Notes under the pieces: generated by a model
Databases searched by the model: none
Told to the model about the DNA's origin: nothing
What the model saw: only the letters and a program-made list of their open reading frames with translations
Made by a program: the position numbers and the translations under genes
Shown: in pieces, positions 45,771-56,955 of the stretch
How positions within the stretch are numbered: position 1 is the first letter of the stretch
Layout: each line of letters opens with the position of its first letter
Assembly (NCBI GenBank): GCA_030704615.1
Contig: CM060731.1
Location: forward strand, 78,224,756 to 78,288,755
Source: Takakia lepidozioides
Taxonomy: Eukaryota > Streptophyta > Takakiopsida > Takakiales > Takakiaceae
Length of the DNA stretch: 64,000 bases
Direction: 5' to 3'

Positions 45771-46586
45771 TTACCTTCTTTTTGGGCTTCTGTTGTGGGC
45801 TTTGCCCCGACTTTTGTTTGCCAAAACCATGAGGGGTCTGAGAATGCAGGGCGGATTTGCTCGGAGAAGAGAAACGCGATGCAGCGGAACGGATGCGAGC
45901 AATCCCACTCCGCTGCTGTCCATTTCCCTGTTGCTTGAAAGAACTTGCTTTGGAATTTGGTGAAGTGTCTCTTGTAGGTTGAGCCTTAGGAGGTTGACAG
46001 CAATTGAGCGGCCATGTTGTCGTTGCTTCTGACGGTTAGGAGAAGGAGAACGCGGTCGTTGTTTAGGGGAGAGAGAAGAGTTATTCCCTTTGGAGGAAAA
46101 TTGCTTCTGCACCTCTTTCCTAACAAGCTCGGCAATGGAAGGCTCGCACGGAAGAACATCAGCATCTGCCATGGCGGCATCCTTAGCGCGATTCTTTTCA
46201 CGCAAAGCCGTTTCCCTCACAGTGGTTGCCAAGTTGTGGTTAGCACAAAAATAAGAGATTCCAGCAAACCAAGACTTGGTGGCTTCAGTGCATACAAACT
46301 CAAGCTCCTCGAAAATCCAAATAGAGTCCTCATCTTTGTCAAGACAAGAAGAGACGTCCACATGGGATCTGATCTCCTGGAGTCGAGCAATGAAAAGATC
46401 AAATGATTTGCTCAAAGTGGTTTCTGCTTCTGCCAACACCTCCACATGAGCCTTGATGAAGGCTTTTTGTAAAGTGTTATGGAAAGCAAGAGTGGCTGAT
46501 TGAATGCTTGCATCAAGGGAAGGTCGAACGGCCAAAGAGGAGAAGAAATTCACAAGCTTAGGAGAAGAAATTCTACAAGCATGAGG
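45771..46586 (-). pseudogene. PLE ORF1, 5'-truncated copy
   Basis: From P-H-A-C-R at 46,583 the translation follows ORF1 of 58,209-59,165. It includes the strongly conserved A-M-A-D-A-D-V-L-P and E-L-V-R-K-E-V-Q-K-Q and the R/S-rich tail. Homology ends abruptly at 46,586, where a PLE RT fragment of opposite orientation begins. The C-terminal third drifts into another frame. Confidence 0.7.
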
Positions 46587-46648
46587 TTTTTCAGAGATCA
46601 GACGACTGTTCTATGAACGACTGCGTGCTCGAGGCTATCCAAAGTTTT
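46587..46648 (+). pseudogene. Short PLE RT C-terminal fragment, plus strand
   Basis: Sixty-two bases match 56,990-57,050 (F-Y-E-R-L-R-A-R-G-Y-P-K). It lies head-to-head against the ORF1 remnant, marking a rearrangement breakpoint. Confidence 0.7.
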
Positions 46649-49408
46649 TACAGCACCTGATCCTTGTGGTGGTATGAGTTTCTTAGGGTTCTGCGGCCTG
46701 AGTTTACTGATAGTGAGGTTCAAGTACTTAGAGTTTGTCGTCACCAGATCATTTGCTCCTTTTGAAGAGGAAATGATAATATTAGTTATGACTTCAGAAT
46801 CCTTGGTTGATTATGATCTCAAATGCCCATGAGCAGCATATTATTTGTATGTGGAATTCTGGTTGCCGACACACTCGTTTTGGAGTAAGGGTTTTCACAA
46901 GGATTATATGCATTGCACTGCTTCTTGGAAATGTCTGCCCGTGAACCTTTGTGGGCACTTTTCGTGCGAGGTCAGAGGGCAAGCCCTTCTGAATCTCTTG
47001 AAGCGCAGTGGTCGGTCAGATTGCGGCAGATGATGGCAGGTTTAAAGTGTTGTGTGGCCTGAAACCCTAACTCTAAACCGTCATTTTGGTAGTTCACTTG
47101 TGAGTGATTGCCGTCCTCCATCCACTTCTATTTTTATTGTGAGGGAGAGGGAGCCTTCCTTTGTGTCTCTGGAGCTCTCTTGGATTTTTTGCATCCATAA
47201 CCATATCCGTAACAGTTTTGGACGGGCTCAATGGCATCCCGAGAGTATGTACAGAGTTCGGGTTTCAAATCTTCATCTGATTTTTGTTACGTCTCTGAAT
47301 GTCGATGGGTTGAATGTCGATGGGTTGCCTAGGGCAGTCTGAGCCCGTTTGTTTTTATGTCTGCAATTCTGATTGTGGGCAGGCACATTTGAATTCTTGC
47401 AAGACAATTGGGCAGTTGATTGTTGAACCCGCTGCAGTTGCTGATTTGTTCAATGATTCGTTCAATGCGTAGTTTGGAGTCAAATGTTTGCAATTTTTTC
47501 GGTTTCTTGGCTGCGTTGTGCACTCAGGGTTTCAACAGCTTCTCCCAATCCCATGTGTGATCCTGTGTTCGGTTGATACACGCAGTTTATTCATTCGATA
47601 GATCCATGTTAACAAGTAAAATATGAGGAGGGTCCTTTGAAAGACACGGTTGTTTGTTATTGATGTGTGGAATTGTGGTTGTGCACTACATGATAGATGC
47701 AACTCAACAACATGGGTTGGCTGTTGTGGGGATACTTCTCAAAGATTTTGTAGCACCTACAGCATGTAGTAGGGTTTTGCTTTTCTTCCTGCTTTTGTTG
47801 CTTTTCTTTGTTTTTCTGTCTTGAGTTCAAGTAGTTTAAGCAGTCAATGAACACAAGGTCAGGTGCTTAAGGTTTGCAAATAATTTATTTATTCTGTAGG
47901 ATGGAATCTGCTCAGATTCAAGATTGGATTGGATTGTAAGGAATCTCTGCATTTCAGTATGGTCTGTGATTGACCCTCATGCTTTTCTATACCTTCTCTC
48001 TTGCTTTTGTTGCTTTTCTTTGTTTTTCTGTCTTGAGTTCGAGTAGTGCAAGCAGTCAATGAACAGAAGGTCAAGTGCTTAGGGTTTGCAAATAATTTAT
48101 TTATTCCATAGGATGGAATCTGCTCAGATTCAAGATAGATTGTACTCATAGGACGTTGTTTGCCGTAGCCTTGTGGACATTGACCCCGCGCCCAGTTTGA
48201 GCGGGAACAAAAGGGATAGAACCTACCTCTGTTAGGGGCTGACGTTGGTAGTAAGACTTACCTTGATATATAGAATTAATCCGGGTTTTCCATATATCCT
48301 CTAGAAATCCCTTCACACAAGCTTCAATTTGCTGTAAGTGATTTGCCCAAAAACTAGGCCTCAGCAGGGCCTGGGCTTTCGGATCAGCCTCGAGACTTTC
48401 AAAGTTGGTAAACAAGGGTACAAGCACAATTCCCTTGATAGATTTGAAGATTGGTGAGAGAACCCTGGACAGTGTATCTGAAAATGAATATTGTCTTCAG
48501 ATTGCCCACACAACGGGCAATTGCACTCTCCCTTTCCTCTCTGCTTCTGTTTGTTGTTCAAAGGTAGGCTTCTTGCCCTGAGTTTAAATTTCAGTCTAGT
48601 GCCGAGAGTGGGTAGACCCTTGAGGTCATCCAAGATGTCCACCCCCATGTCACTAACTGGAAACAGGTTCAGGGAAGTTTTCTGCCTAACTTCATTTTCA
48701 TCAGACAATCTCATGGCAAAAGACATGGCTTTGGACACTACAGCCTCTAAGTCAGATTTATCCAGCAGGGTCAAGACTTGCGGCTCTAGGTCTAGGTCCT
48801 TGAGAATCTCTTCTACTCTTTTCTGCCAAGACTTAGCTTGTTTGACAGGGCGGTCCTGTTTCCAAGATATAGAGTCGATTAACTTAGTATATCTGGTGTT
48901 GGGCATATCTTGCAGCTGACCCCACCATCTGACCTTGAATTCATCTCGTCGGGAGCTTAAGGACGGAATGCCAAAGATTCAAGATAAAACAACAATAGAA
49001 CAATAGTGGAAAGAAAAGGGACAATTCTTCATGATTAGTTTGTTTCTTAGCTATGACTAGTGTTAGGGTAGTGACGTGCAGTTAACGATCTCCCTTTGAA
49101 GGTGGGGTTACTTTATTTTCATACTTGCCCTCTAGACACCCGATGACAATGCAAATCAATATGGGGATTTGTTTGATCAAGAGGGAGTTCTGCTGCTTGG
49201 GAGCGATTCCTTGGACCCAGGAGACTATACCTTTAAGCAGGTTGATGCTCCTTCAGCAACAGACACAAGTAAAGGCAGTGGTAAACCCTTCTCCGTGTCA
49301 TCGGGGTTTTGTCATCGGGATAATTTAGGTTTCCTGTGGCGGTCTGAGTTTCTTAAGGCTCTGCGGCCTGAATTTGCTGATAGTGAGGTTTAAGTACTTA
49401 GGGTTTGT
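46649..49408 (-). repeat. Third copy of the 1-6,157 repeat family, diverged
   Basis: Minus-strand copy, rearranged relative to the IR1 arms. It contains blocks matching 36,680-36,780, 37,560-37,910, the ~400-bp repeat (47,310-47,656) and 1,210-1,420. It ends at the LTR start at 49,409. Two copies of a ~120-bp block (TTGCTTTTCTTTGTTTTTCTGTC) lie at 47,797-47,925 and 48,009-48,140. Confidence 0.65.
48160..48950 (-). pseudogene. LINE 3' fragment, third copy
   Basis: The same post-RT region as 2,480-3,275, but here the frame is continuous across the point where both IR1 arms have a 2-base deletion (S-D-E-N-E-V-R-Q-K-T). A different deletion near 48,450 shifts the frame after the C-P-L-C-x7-H-x4-C motif. 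The last part (F-L-E-D-I-W-K-T-R-I-N-S-I-Y-Q-G-K) is at about 48,345-48,240. Confidence 0.75.
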
Positions 49409-51007
49409 TGTCGCGCACCTCACTTCGGTAAGTTCCCCCCTCAAGTCATAGTTACTCGCTTGATGCGCGCGCCTAACTCCCAACCTGGCCGCCGGGCCAA
49501 CTTGGAGCTTCGGCTGCTCACCGGGGCATAACGGTCCCCCCTATGATCTCCCAAAGAACCCTTCACCCCTTCGGAACCAGCGGAATTCCCTTTGGTAGTT
49601 GGTAGTCCGGAACAGCTCCCCACTCTTTGGTCGCTTTTCGGCTCGCTCGTTTACTCACTAGTTTTTGGTCACCAACGGGCTTGCACCGTTCTCGGGGTTA
49701 CTACTCCCTATATATACTTCTGTAGCTGTCCGCGGGGGTTTCACAAACAACCATGCCATTTTATGGCGAACCACCACAAACACCCTCGACTCCCGGTGAC
49801 GAGTCGCGGTGAGTTTTGGCCAACCCACCACGGCCCCTATGGACCGTGATGAGTCCCAAGACTCCCCACGACTCCCACCACGAGGTCTCCGCCCCAGGGT
49901 GAGTCCTATGCCACCCCCACTAAGTCCGGCTAAGCTACCACCACCCCTTGTGGAGCCACCCCCACCGCAACCCGGTGTGCGGGGCTCCACCTAGTGAGCG
50001 CCTCCGCCTCTTTGAGTGCCTTGGGCACTCAAGGGTGCTTCAGCCCCTCATACCTATCGCTGCCACTGCCCCCACCACAGGGGCAGCCCCTCTTGTGTCC
50101 CGACCCTCCTGCCCTCAAGGCAAAGGCCCGCGACACACACCCCTACCAACAGGGAGTCGATGTCCTCATCGGCTTGTCCATTTTGTGGAAACGAACATCC
50201 AAGTTGTGGCATCCCACATCAAGGAGTTTGTTTCCGTACCATGGCGTCCCATGGCAAAGAACCAAACCCCACACTTGACTCTACTCTCCACTAGCTAGTT
50301 CGGCCGACTTCCTCCAAGTCCCGGCCAAGGGTGGAGCCTCTCAAGCTCCTCCCAGTGCACTCTTCTTGGCCTACTTCCAGGCCAAGGAACGATCCTCCCC
50401 GAGGATCGAATCGCCTTACTGCAACAACATTGCTTGCGACCGCTCATGATGCCGCTTTTGGCATCACCTTGAGCAAGGGTTCACCTCGAACCCTCTTTGA
50501 CTAGGAAGATAACCTTGAACCAACCGCGCGCCCCAATCACTACAATTGGGTCCGCCTTGGAATGCTGGCCTGAGGTACGGGAACACGCCGAAGCCGCACT
50601 ACGACTTCGTCCCGAGGCTACACGATTATAGTACGTGAACGGAAGCAGGTAGCTTCCGTGTTAGCCCGCACTACAAGGCAACCCCCTCGGTAGCGCAGTT
50701 ATAGTACGCGCACGCGCCAGGTGCGCACTAGCACGTGAACTCCTAAAGAAGGCGCAAGTTTCATTGCCCCTTGGATGGGAGTCACCCGATTTCGGCACTG
50801 CGCAAACACACGATTAACCCAATTTACCTCTCCCACTTTTGTAAGCTAGCATGCATCCTACACACTAGCCAACCACACCATGCATCACCATTCCAAACAA
50901 AATAGGACGCACAACATTTGGAATCCATTTCTTTTATAACAAATTTTTGTACAATACAAGTTTTTGCAATCAGATTCCTAAGCTAGCTAAGCCAGGCTAA
51001 GCATGCA
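49409..51007 (-). repeat. 3' LTR (about 1.6 kb) of chromodomain Gypsy
   Basis: On the minus strand it starts TGCATGCTTAGCC, directly after the purine-rich GCGTGGGGGAGGAAA, and ends GCGCGACA. A TATA box (TATATATAGG) lies at 49,717-49,708. Position 50,540-50,543 is the unoccupied equivalent of the site where the methyltransferase Gypsy inserted in the other copy. Confidence 0.8.
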
Positions 51008-51041
51008 TTTCCTCCCCCACGCTCCAAGGTTGATGTCCCCA

Positions 51042-52400
51042 TCAACGCTTCTTCCGCTTTTGAGGTCGCCCTTCGAAAACTGCAACCGCCTCGGATGCGT
51101 TTCCCATTTCTGAGGCATGCACCCAAGATGCCTCCACATGATGATAGCCCTTCCATTTGACGAGATACTCCATTTCTCGGTTCTTGAACCTCCTCGACTT
51201 AAGTACTGCCTCTACCTCGTACTCAGGTTTATTTTCATGATCCAACAGCACAGGTGGCGGACGCAACACTTGATGCCGATTCGGACGCGCTTCATCTTTG
51301 AAGTAAGGCTTCAAAAGGGAGACGTGGAATACTGGATGCACCTTGCTGTTTGCCGGCAGCTCCAATTCATACACATCCTCATTCATCACCTTCCGGATGC
51401 GAAAGGGTCCCGCATACGGAGGTACGAACTTTGGACTCACTTCCGGAGATAGTCGGAAATTCTTGATGTTCAACCAGACCTCCGTGCCTGCCTCAAACTT
51501 CACTTCCCTCCGCTTCCGATTCACCTGCCTTTCATACCGTTTCCTAGCTTTGGCAATGTTGTACTTTGCGAGCTTCAACAAATGCTCGCATTCTTCCAGT
51601 ACCACCGCTACTGCCGGTTCCTCAACGTCCTGGGCGGCCCAACTTGTCGGCACCAGAGGTGCTTTTCCATAGACCAATACGAAAGGGGAAACTCCCGTTG
51701 CGGAGTGTTCTGTGTTATTATAACAGAACTATGCCTCGTCTAAGTGTTCCACCCAGTCTGTTTGGTCTGCCGACACGTAATTCCGCAAGATCTGCTTCAC
51801 TACGGAATTCATTCTTTCCGTTTGGCCGTCGGTCATAGGTCGGAAGGCGATGCTCATCTTCAGCCTCGTCCCCATCTTCTTCCAAAGTGCCCTCCAAAAT
51901 TTACTCGTAAACTTTGGATCGCGGTCCGAGACAATATCCTTCGGGACTCCATGATGCTTTAAGACGTGGGCGAAGTAAAGTCAACCTGTTTCCTGCGCTG
52001 TAGCCGTCTCCTTGGTGGGGATGAAATGGCCCATTTTACTGAACCTATCCACCACCACCATGATTGCATCGAATCCTTTTGACAGCGGCATAGCAGTCAT
52101 GAAATCCATCGAGACGCTTTCCCAAGTCCCCTCTGGAATCGGCAAGGGTTGTAACAGCCCCGCTTGCTTTTTGTACTCGCTCCGGTTTTGTTGGCATGTG
52201 GTGCATGTCTTGACATACTCCTCTGCCTCCTCCCTCAGTTTGGGCCAGAAATACTCTTTCTTCAAGAGTGCCGTAGTGCGCTTGGCTCCGCCGTGGCCCG
52301 CAAGCGGGCTATTATGGCATTCTCTCAAGAGGCTATCTCTGATCCCTCCCTTCGGCACGTAGAGACGCTTTTGCTTATACCGGAGCAGTCCATTTTGCAA
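51042..52400 (-). pseudogene. Integrase with chromodomain, interrupted by two stops
   Basis: The integrase begins near 52,400. The H-H-C-C zinc motif (H-N-S-P-L-A-G-H; C-T-T-C-Q-Q-N) is followed by S-M-D-F-M-T (first D), S-D-R-D-P-K-F (second D) and Q-T-E-R-M-N (E). A TGA interrupts at about 51,981 and a TAG at about 51,723. The terminal frame (51,677-51,042) ends with Y-E-V-E-A-V-L, then Y-L-V-K-W-K-G-Y and W-V-H-A-S-E-M, a clear chromodomain. This places the element among the chromoviruses, which target histone-modified chromatin. Confidence 0.85.
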
Positions 52401-52523
52401 GTGGAACTACGATTTAATCCCCATCCTCAAGTCCTGCATCACGGACTTTGCTAGCTCATCCTTCCGGCAAGCCTTCCGGATCTTCCTTTGGAGCGTCGTC
52501 TCACCTCTGTACACCAACAGGAG

Positions 52524-52934
52524 CTACTGCTTTCTACTTAAAGCATCGGCCACCACGTTGTCCCGTCCCGGTTTATACTGGCTATCCACGTCGAACACCG
52601 CCAAAGTATCTTGCCACCTAAGTTGTTTTGGGGGCAGCTTGGGCTGCGTGGCAAAATACTTCACCGTGACATTGTCCGTGAACACCTTCACTGGGTTGGA
52701 ACCAACATAGTGGCGCCAAAGCTCAAGACAGTGCACCACCGCCTTCATCTCTTTCCCGTGCGTCGGCCACCGACGCTCCACTTCATTCAGTTTCTTACTT
52801 TCGTAAGCCACTGGACGTCCATCTTGCATCAATACACCCCCAATCGCGAAGTCTAACGCATCTGTATGAATCTCGAACGGACGATCGAACTCCGGGATTT
52901 TCAAGACTGGAGCTTCCGCCATCCGCTGCTTCAA
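52524..52934 (-). pseudogene. RNase H of chromodomain Gypsy
   Basis: Reads F-A-E-L-K-Q-R-M-A-E-A-P-V-L, then H-T-D-A-L-D-F-A-I-G-G (catalytic D). A-Y-E-S-K-K-L-N-E-V-E and F-T-D-N-V-T-V-K-Y-F follow, ending D-A-L-S-R. The 123-bp stretch to the integrase carries no intact frame. Confidence 0.8.
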
Positions 52935-52983
52935 TTCAGCAAAAGCTTGGCCACAAAAGGTGTTCCATGCCCAGACTTTGGAT

Positions 52984-54932
52984 TTACACAGCCACTCGAA
53001 TTTGATGATAGCCGGAGCGCAGATCGATCCGGCTGAAATACTTCGCTCCTGCCAACCGATCGAAAAGGTCGTCGATCCTTGGCAAAGGGTACCAGTTTTT
53101 GATAATCACCTTATTCAAAGCCCTGTAATCAACACACATCCACAGCGTCCCATCCTTCTTGTCTGCGAATAGCACCGGGGCTCCGTAAGGTGACTTACTC
53201 GGCCGGATGTACCCCTTTGACATTAGATCTTTGAGCTGAGTCTTCAGCTCGACCAACTCTCTGTGGCTCAACCGGTAGGGTGCCTTGGCAGGCGGTTCCA
53301 ATCCCGGTATCACCTCAATCTTGTGGTCAACTCCTCTTCGCGGTGGTAAGCCGCTTGGTAAATCCTCTGGCATTACATCCTGGTATTTCTCCAAAATCCC
53401 CATGATCCAATCTGGGCTCGGCTCCCCATCGCCTTCTCCCTTCACTTCTCTAATGAAGAGCAAAAATTGGGGCTCGTGTGCCTCCTCCACGGCCCATTCC
53501 ATTGCTGATAGAAGGTTTATTCGCCCTCCCACGGGTTTAGGCGTTTCCGACACTCGTAAGACCTCGCCACCATTCCCACATGGCAGCGTGACTACTCTCT
53601 TGCGGCCATCTATGACCGCTCCGGATTTGCTCATAAATGACATCCCCAAAATGAGATCCACTCCATCGATCTCGCAGATGGTGAAGTTCTCATGTCCCTC
53701 CCAACTCCCCAGTTGAAGAGGAACATCAAACGCCAACCTTGTCGCCAATTGCGGTTCTTCTTTGGCAGAACGCACCTCAATAGAGGCCCCCACATCACTT
53801 GTCGAGAGTCCCAGCTTTTGTGCCGTTGCCGGTGTCATGAAGGAGTGCGACGCTCCTATGTCCACCAACAACGACACGTTAGTTCCGGATATTATCCCAT
53901 CCATGAACAATAACTGACTCCCTTTACGTAAGGCGCCAGTTTCCTGATACAACTCACAAGAAAATTTGCCTACCTTGCAAGTCCTGGCGACCACCGCTTC
54001 CACCGCTTCCACCAAGCGACTGATGGTATCTTTCGACAGCTCTGTGGTCACCCGAGTCATGTTCAATTGCCGGGGCTTCTTGGCCATATGCCCGGGCTCC
54101 CCGCAATTGAAACACACTCCATCAAAGGTCGCCTTCTGTCCGCCATAGGCAGCTCCACCTGCTTTTCCTTTCGAAGTACCGGGTGCCGCCTTGACTTGTG
54201 AAGGCCCTCCCTTCGATTTCCACGTGCCATTGTCGCCGCGTGGCCTATCCCACTTCTTTTCCGGTCGGAAGGAGTCACCTTCCCGCCGGGTCTTCTTGTG
54301 GTTCAGCTCCGTACGGCCTTGTCTTTCACCCTTAGGGACATCCGAGAAACATTCAGCCCTCTCAATTGCCTCGTTCAAAGTCTTAGGTGGCTTCTCCTCC
54401 AACTTCCGCCTGGCCCATGGGCCAGTCCTGCCACAAAGTTGAAGACCATTTTTGGTTTTGCCATGTCCGCGACTTCGAGCAACAGCACATTGAAAGCCTG
54501 ACATATCCCCGAATGTCATCTGTTTTCTTCAAATTCCTCATCTTGTCCTGGGCGAGCCAGGACGCGTTGAGGGGCACAAACTGCCCTTCATCAATTCCTT
54601 GAACCCACTCCAGTTCAAGGTTTCCGGGCTTGGACCTCGGTCGTGAAGGCGTTTCTGCCACCATTGTTGAGCATAGCCCCTCAATAGGTGGGAGCCACTT
54701 CCACCCGATCCTCGTCACTTAACTTGGCCGCCCGGAAGTACTGCTCTAGCTCCAAGAGCCAGATGTTGAGTGCCTTCCGATTTCGGACGCCCTCGAAGGT
54801 GCCGGGTTCCTTAGGCTTCACCTTAAACTTTGCCTTAGTGGAAGTAGCATTAGCCGCCTTCAACACGTCTTTCAACGTCCCGCCAAATTGCGCCAACAAC
54901 CCTTTCCAAAAGGCTGCCGGCATGGGAGGCAT
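52984..54932 (-). pseudogene. Gag, protease and partial RT of chromodomain Gypsy
   Basis: Gag begins near 54,932; a 1-base deletion near 54,683 creates a stop after A-P-T-Y. The next long frame (54,519-52,984) has a zinc knuckle [14 protein letters not shown] in which the last cysteine is lost. The protease active site reads L-L-V-D-I-G-A-S-H instead of D-S-G. RT is seen as S-K-S-P-Y-G-A-P-V and D-Y-R-A-L-N-K, up to [10 protein letters not shown], and then stops. The catalytic Y-V-D-D region is deleted, and the sequence jumps to the end of the connection domain. Gag, protease and RT are all inactive. Confidence 0.85.
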
Positions 54933-55169
54933 CTGTTGGTCGGTCGGAGCTCTCAGGGATTCCTCAGGCTCCGACTCCTCAAATCCCTCCCGCTCTTGAG
55001 CGGCTCATTTTCGAAAACATGCATCGCTTCTCAAACGGCCGCCTCGGTGACACGTCGCCCCCATCGGGCTCACCGGGATCATCATCTTTTGGGCCGTTCC
55101 GCTTTCGCTTTGGCTTGCCCGACCCCATGATGAGGCCAATCCCAAGGACGATTGCGTACTGAACTCTAT

Positions 55170-55181
55170 GCTCTGATACCA
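55170..55181 (-). promoter_or_regulatory. Primer binding site (tRNA-Met type)
   Basis: On the minus strand TGGTATCAGAGC follows the 5' LTR end by two bases. This is the usual plant Gypsy/Copia site complementary to the 3' end of initiator tRNA-Met. Confidence 0.9.
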
Positions 55182-55183
55182 AG

Positions 55184-55429
55184 TGTCGCGCACCTCACTT
55201 CGGTAAGTTCCCCCCTCAAGTCATAGTTACTCGCTTGATGCGCGCGCCTAACTCCCAACCTGGCCGCCGGGCCAACTTGGAGCTTCGACTGCTCACCGGG
55301 GCATAACGGTCCCCCCTACGATCTCCCAAAGAACCCTTCACCCCTTCGGAACCAGCGGAATTCCCTTTGGTAGTTGGCAGTCCGGAACAGCTCCCCACTC
55401 TTTGATCGCTTTCCGGCTCGCTCTGTCGA
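55184..55429 (-). repeat. 5' LTR fragment of chromodomain Gypsy
   Basis: The last ~246 bp of the LTR (same as 49,409-49,655), starting TGTCGCGCACC on the plus strand. Homology breaks at 55,429, so the rest of the LTR is lost. Confidence 0.85.
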
Positions 55430-55488
55430 AGCACCCTTGAGTGCCCAAGGCACTCAAGGAGGCGGAGGCGCGCACTAGGTGGAGCCCT
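55430..55488 (+). repeat. LTR-derived snippet in opposite orientation
   Basis: About 55 bp with CACTCAAGGAGGCGGAGGCG matches 29,580-29,637 in plus orientation, whereas the adjoining LTR fragment is minus. It marks a small foldback or template-switch junction between the Gypsy LTR and the PLE array. Confidence 0.7.
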
Positions 55489-55489
55489 T

Positions 55490-55687
55490 TCAAATCCTCT
55501 ATTCTATTCTAGTTTCCTGTCTCTTAGGATCTCTCCTTTCAGGTTTGATTCACATGATCTGGAATTTTTCCAGGGGTGCATAACTGGCCCCCCTAAAACT
55601 TGTTTGCCCGGATCGTGTTTATCTTGCACCCGGTGCATCCGCGTTGTACTGCTGCACTTGTTTTGACGCTTTATGCGAACCCTAAAC
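55490..55687 (+). mobile_element. PLE array, unit E0: 5'-truncated 3' end
   Basis: Starts inside the 3' region (TATTCTAGTTTCCTGTCTC) and ends GCGAACCCTAAA. Only the last ~200 bp of a unit is present. It contains the word AACTGGCCCCCCTAAAACTT found in every unit. Confidence 0.7.
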
Positions 55688-56851
55688 TTTCTTATAGTGT
55701 TAGCTGCAACACATCTTTAATCGCCTTCACGTAATGGAGGCAGATGTTGATCTTCATTCTTTTGACCAAGCTGCTCATTCATGTGATGAGGCAACAATAC
55801 GAAGACCGAGCCGTGTTTTGTCTTGGAGGTCGGAAGGTGGGGATCGTGGTTGGACACGTTCAGGACAACACAGCTGCAGGCTTTAGCAAGACAATGGTTG
55901 CGCGATGGTCTGCGTGTGCAAAGCTCTTACGAGTTGTGCGTTCCTTTCGAAGTGTTTCAGCCCTTACGACTTTGCACAACATGCTCTAACTTCAGCATAA
56001 TTGGTTGTTGCATAGTCATAAACTCACGGAGTTAGTTGTATTTGAGAGATATGCAATTGACTATTTGGATGATTTTTATTCTTGGATCTAGTTCTCTCTT
56101 GTCGAGAACTTGTTTTCATCCACTGGATGACTTTCTCCCACCGAGACTTTTTGGACTATTCTCCGTACGAGACATCTGTTGGATGGTTTTTCTCCTCACG
56201 AGACATCCACTGGAAGATTGTCCACACGAGGCAGTTCACTCCTAGTAGTATATAAGCGGGGGGTGGGGTTTGTATCTCATTCCTTTTCTTTCCCACTGAG
56301 GAGCTCACGCGCTGAGCGAAACTAGTCTGGGGTCTATAAAGATTTGGCTTCACTACTTTGCATGATCTTGCCTCGTGGTCTCACCCTTTGAAGTTGTCGA
56401 GTTTTAGATGCGTTTGTATCCCCTGCTTTAGATCATTGCATTGTTATGTGCTCTGTGTCTATACGGCATGCCATAAACTCCCTTTCGAGTAGTGCATGTG
56501 AGATCTGCATCTAAGTTGTTCCTAGTGTGTCCATTCTCTTGCAAAACAGAGATAGGGTTCTTATTCTCCTGTGCATCCAGTGAAATAGTTCTCATACGTA
56601 CATCTTGCATAGGTTTGCAGTTGCATTTCAGGACACCTCGCATACTTCTATTCTAGTTTCCTGTCTCTCAGGATCTCTCTTTTCAGGTTTGATTCACAGG
56701 ATCTGAAATTTTTCCAGGGGTGCATAACTGGCCCCCCTAAAATTTGTTTGCCCGGATCGTGTTTATCTTGCACCCGGTGCATCCGCGTTGTACAGCTGCA
56801 CTTATTTTGACGCTTTATGCGAACCCTAAACCCTAAACCCTAAACCCTAAA
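55688..56851 (+). mobile_element. PLE array, unit E1: short non-autonomous copy with telomere repeats
   Basis: About 1.14 kb. It starts TTTCTTATAGTGTTAGCTGC, equivalent to the start of the full element at 58,201, and then skips to a short region resembling the RT C-terminus (Y-D-F-A-Q-H-A-L-T-S). It carries TATATAAG (56,249-56,256), a hammerhead (56,291-56,332) and the common 3' end. It finishes in four CCCTAAA repeats (56,822-56,851). The ORF of ~80 codons is not convincing as a protein; the unit is probably driven by the full-length element. Confidence 0.75.
56291..56332 (+). ncRNA. Hammerhead ribozyme in unit E1
   Basis: Stem I UCCCA/UGGGG; core CUGAGGA (N7 = G, allowed); stem II GCUCA-CGCGC-UGAGC; GAA; two-base-pair stem III; cleavage after C at 56,327. 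It follows the TATA box by 42 bp. Confidence 0.85.
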
Positions 56852-56955
56852 ACTTGTTTGCCCGGATCGTGTTTATCTTGCACCCGGTGCATCCGCGTTG
56901 TACTTCTACACTTGTTTTGACGCTTTATGTGAACCCTAAACCCTAAACCCTAAAA
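56822..56955 (+). repeat. Two telomere-repeat patches around an 80-bp PLE 3' end (E2)
   Basis: Four CCCTAAA repeats (56,822-56,851) are followed by 80 bp that match only the extreme 3' end of a PLE unit (from AACTTGTTTGCCCGG). Three more repeats follow (56,932-56,955). The 80-bp piece is an extremely 5'-truncated copy (E2). Repeats read CCCTAAA on the plus strand. Confidence 0.85.

Larger units (their letters stand above)
49409..55429 (-). mobile_element. Dead chromodomain Ty3/Gypsy element, minus strand
   Basis: On the minus strand: partial 5' LTR (55,429-55,184), tRNA-Met-type primer site, gag, protease, partial RT, RNase H, integrase, chromodomain, polypurine tract (51,021-51,008) and 3' LTR (51,007-49,409). 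Most ORFs are interrupted. The 3' LTR is the same family as the split LTR at 16,488-30,211. Confidence 0.85.
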
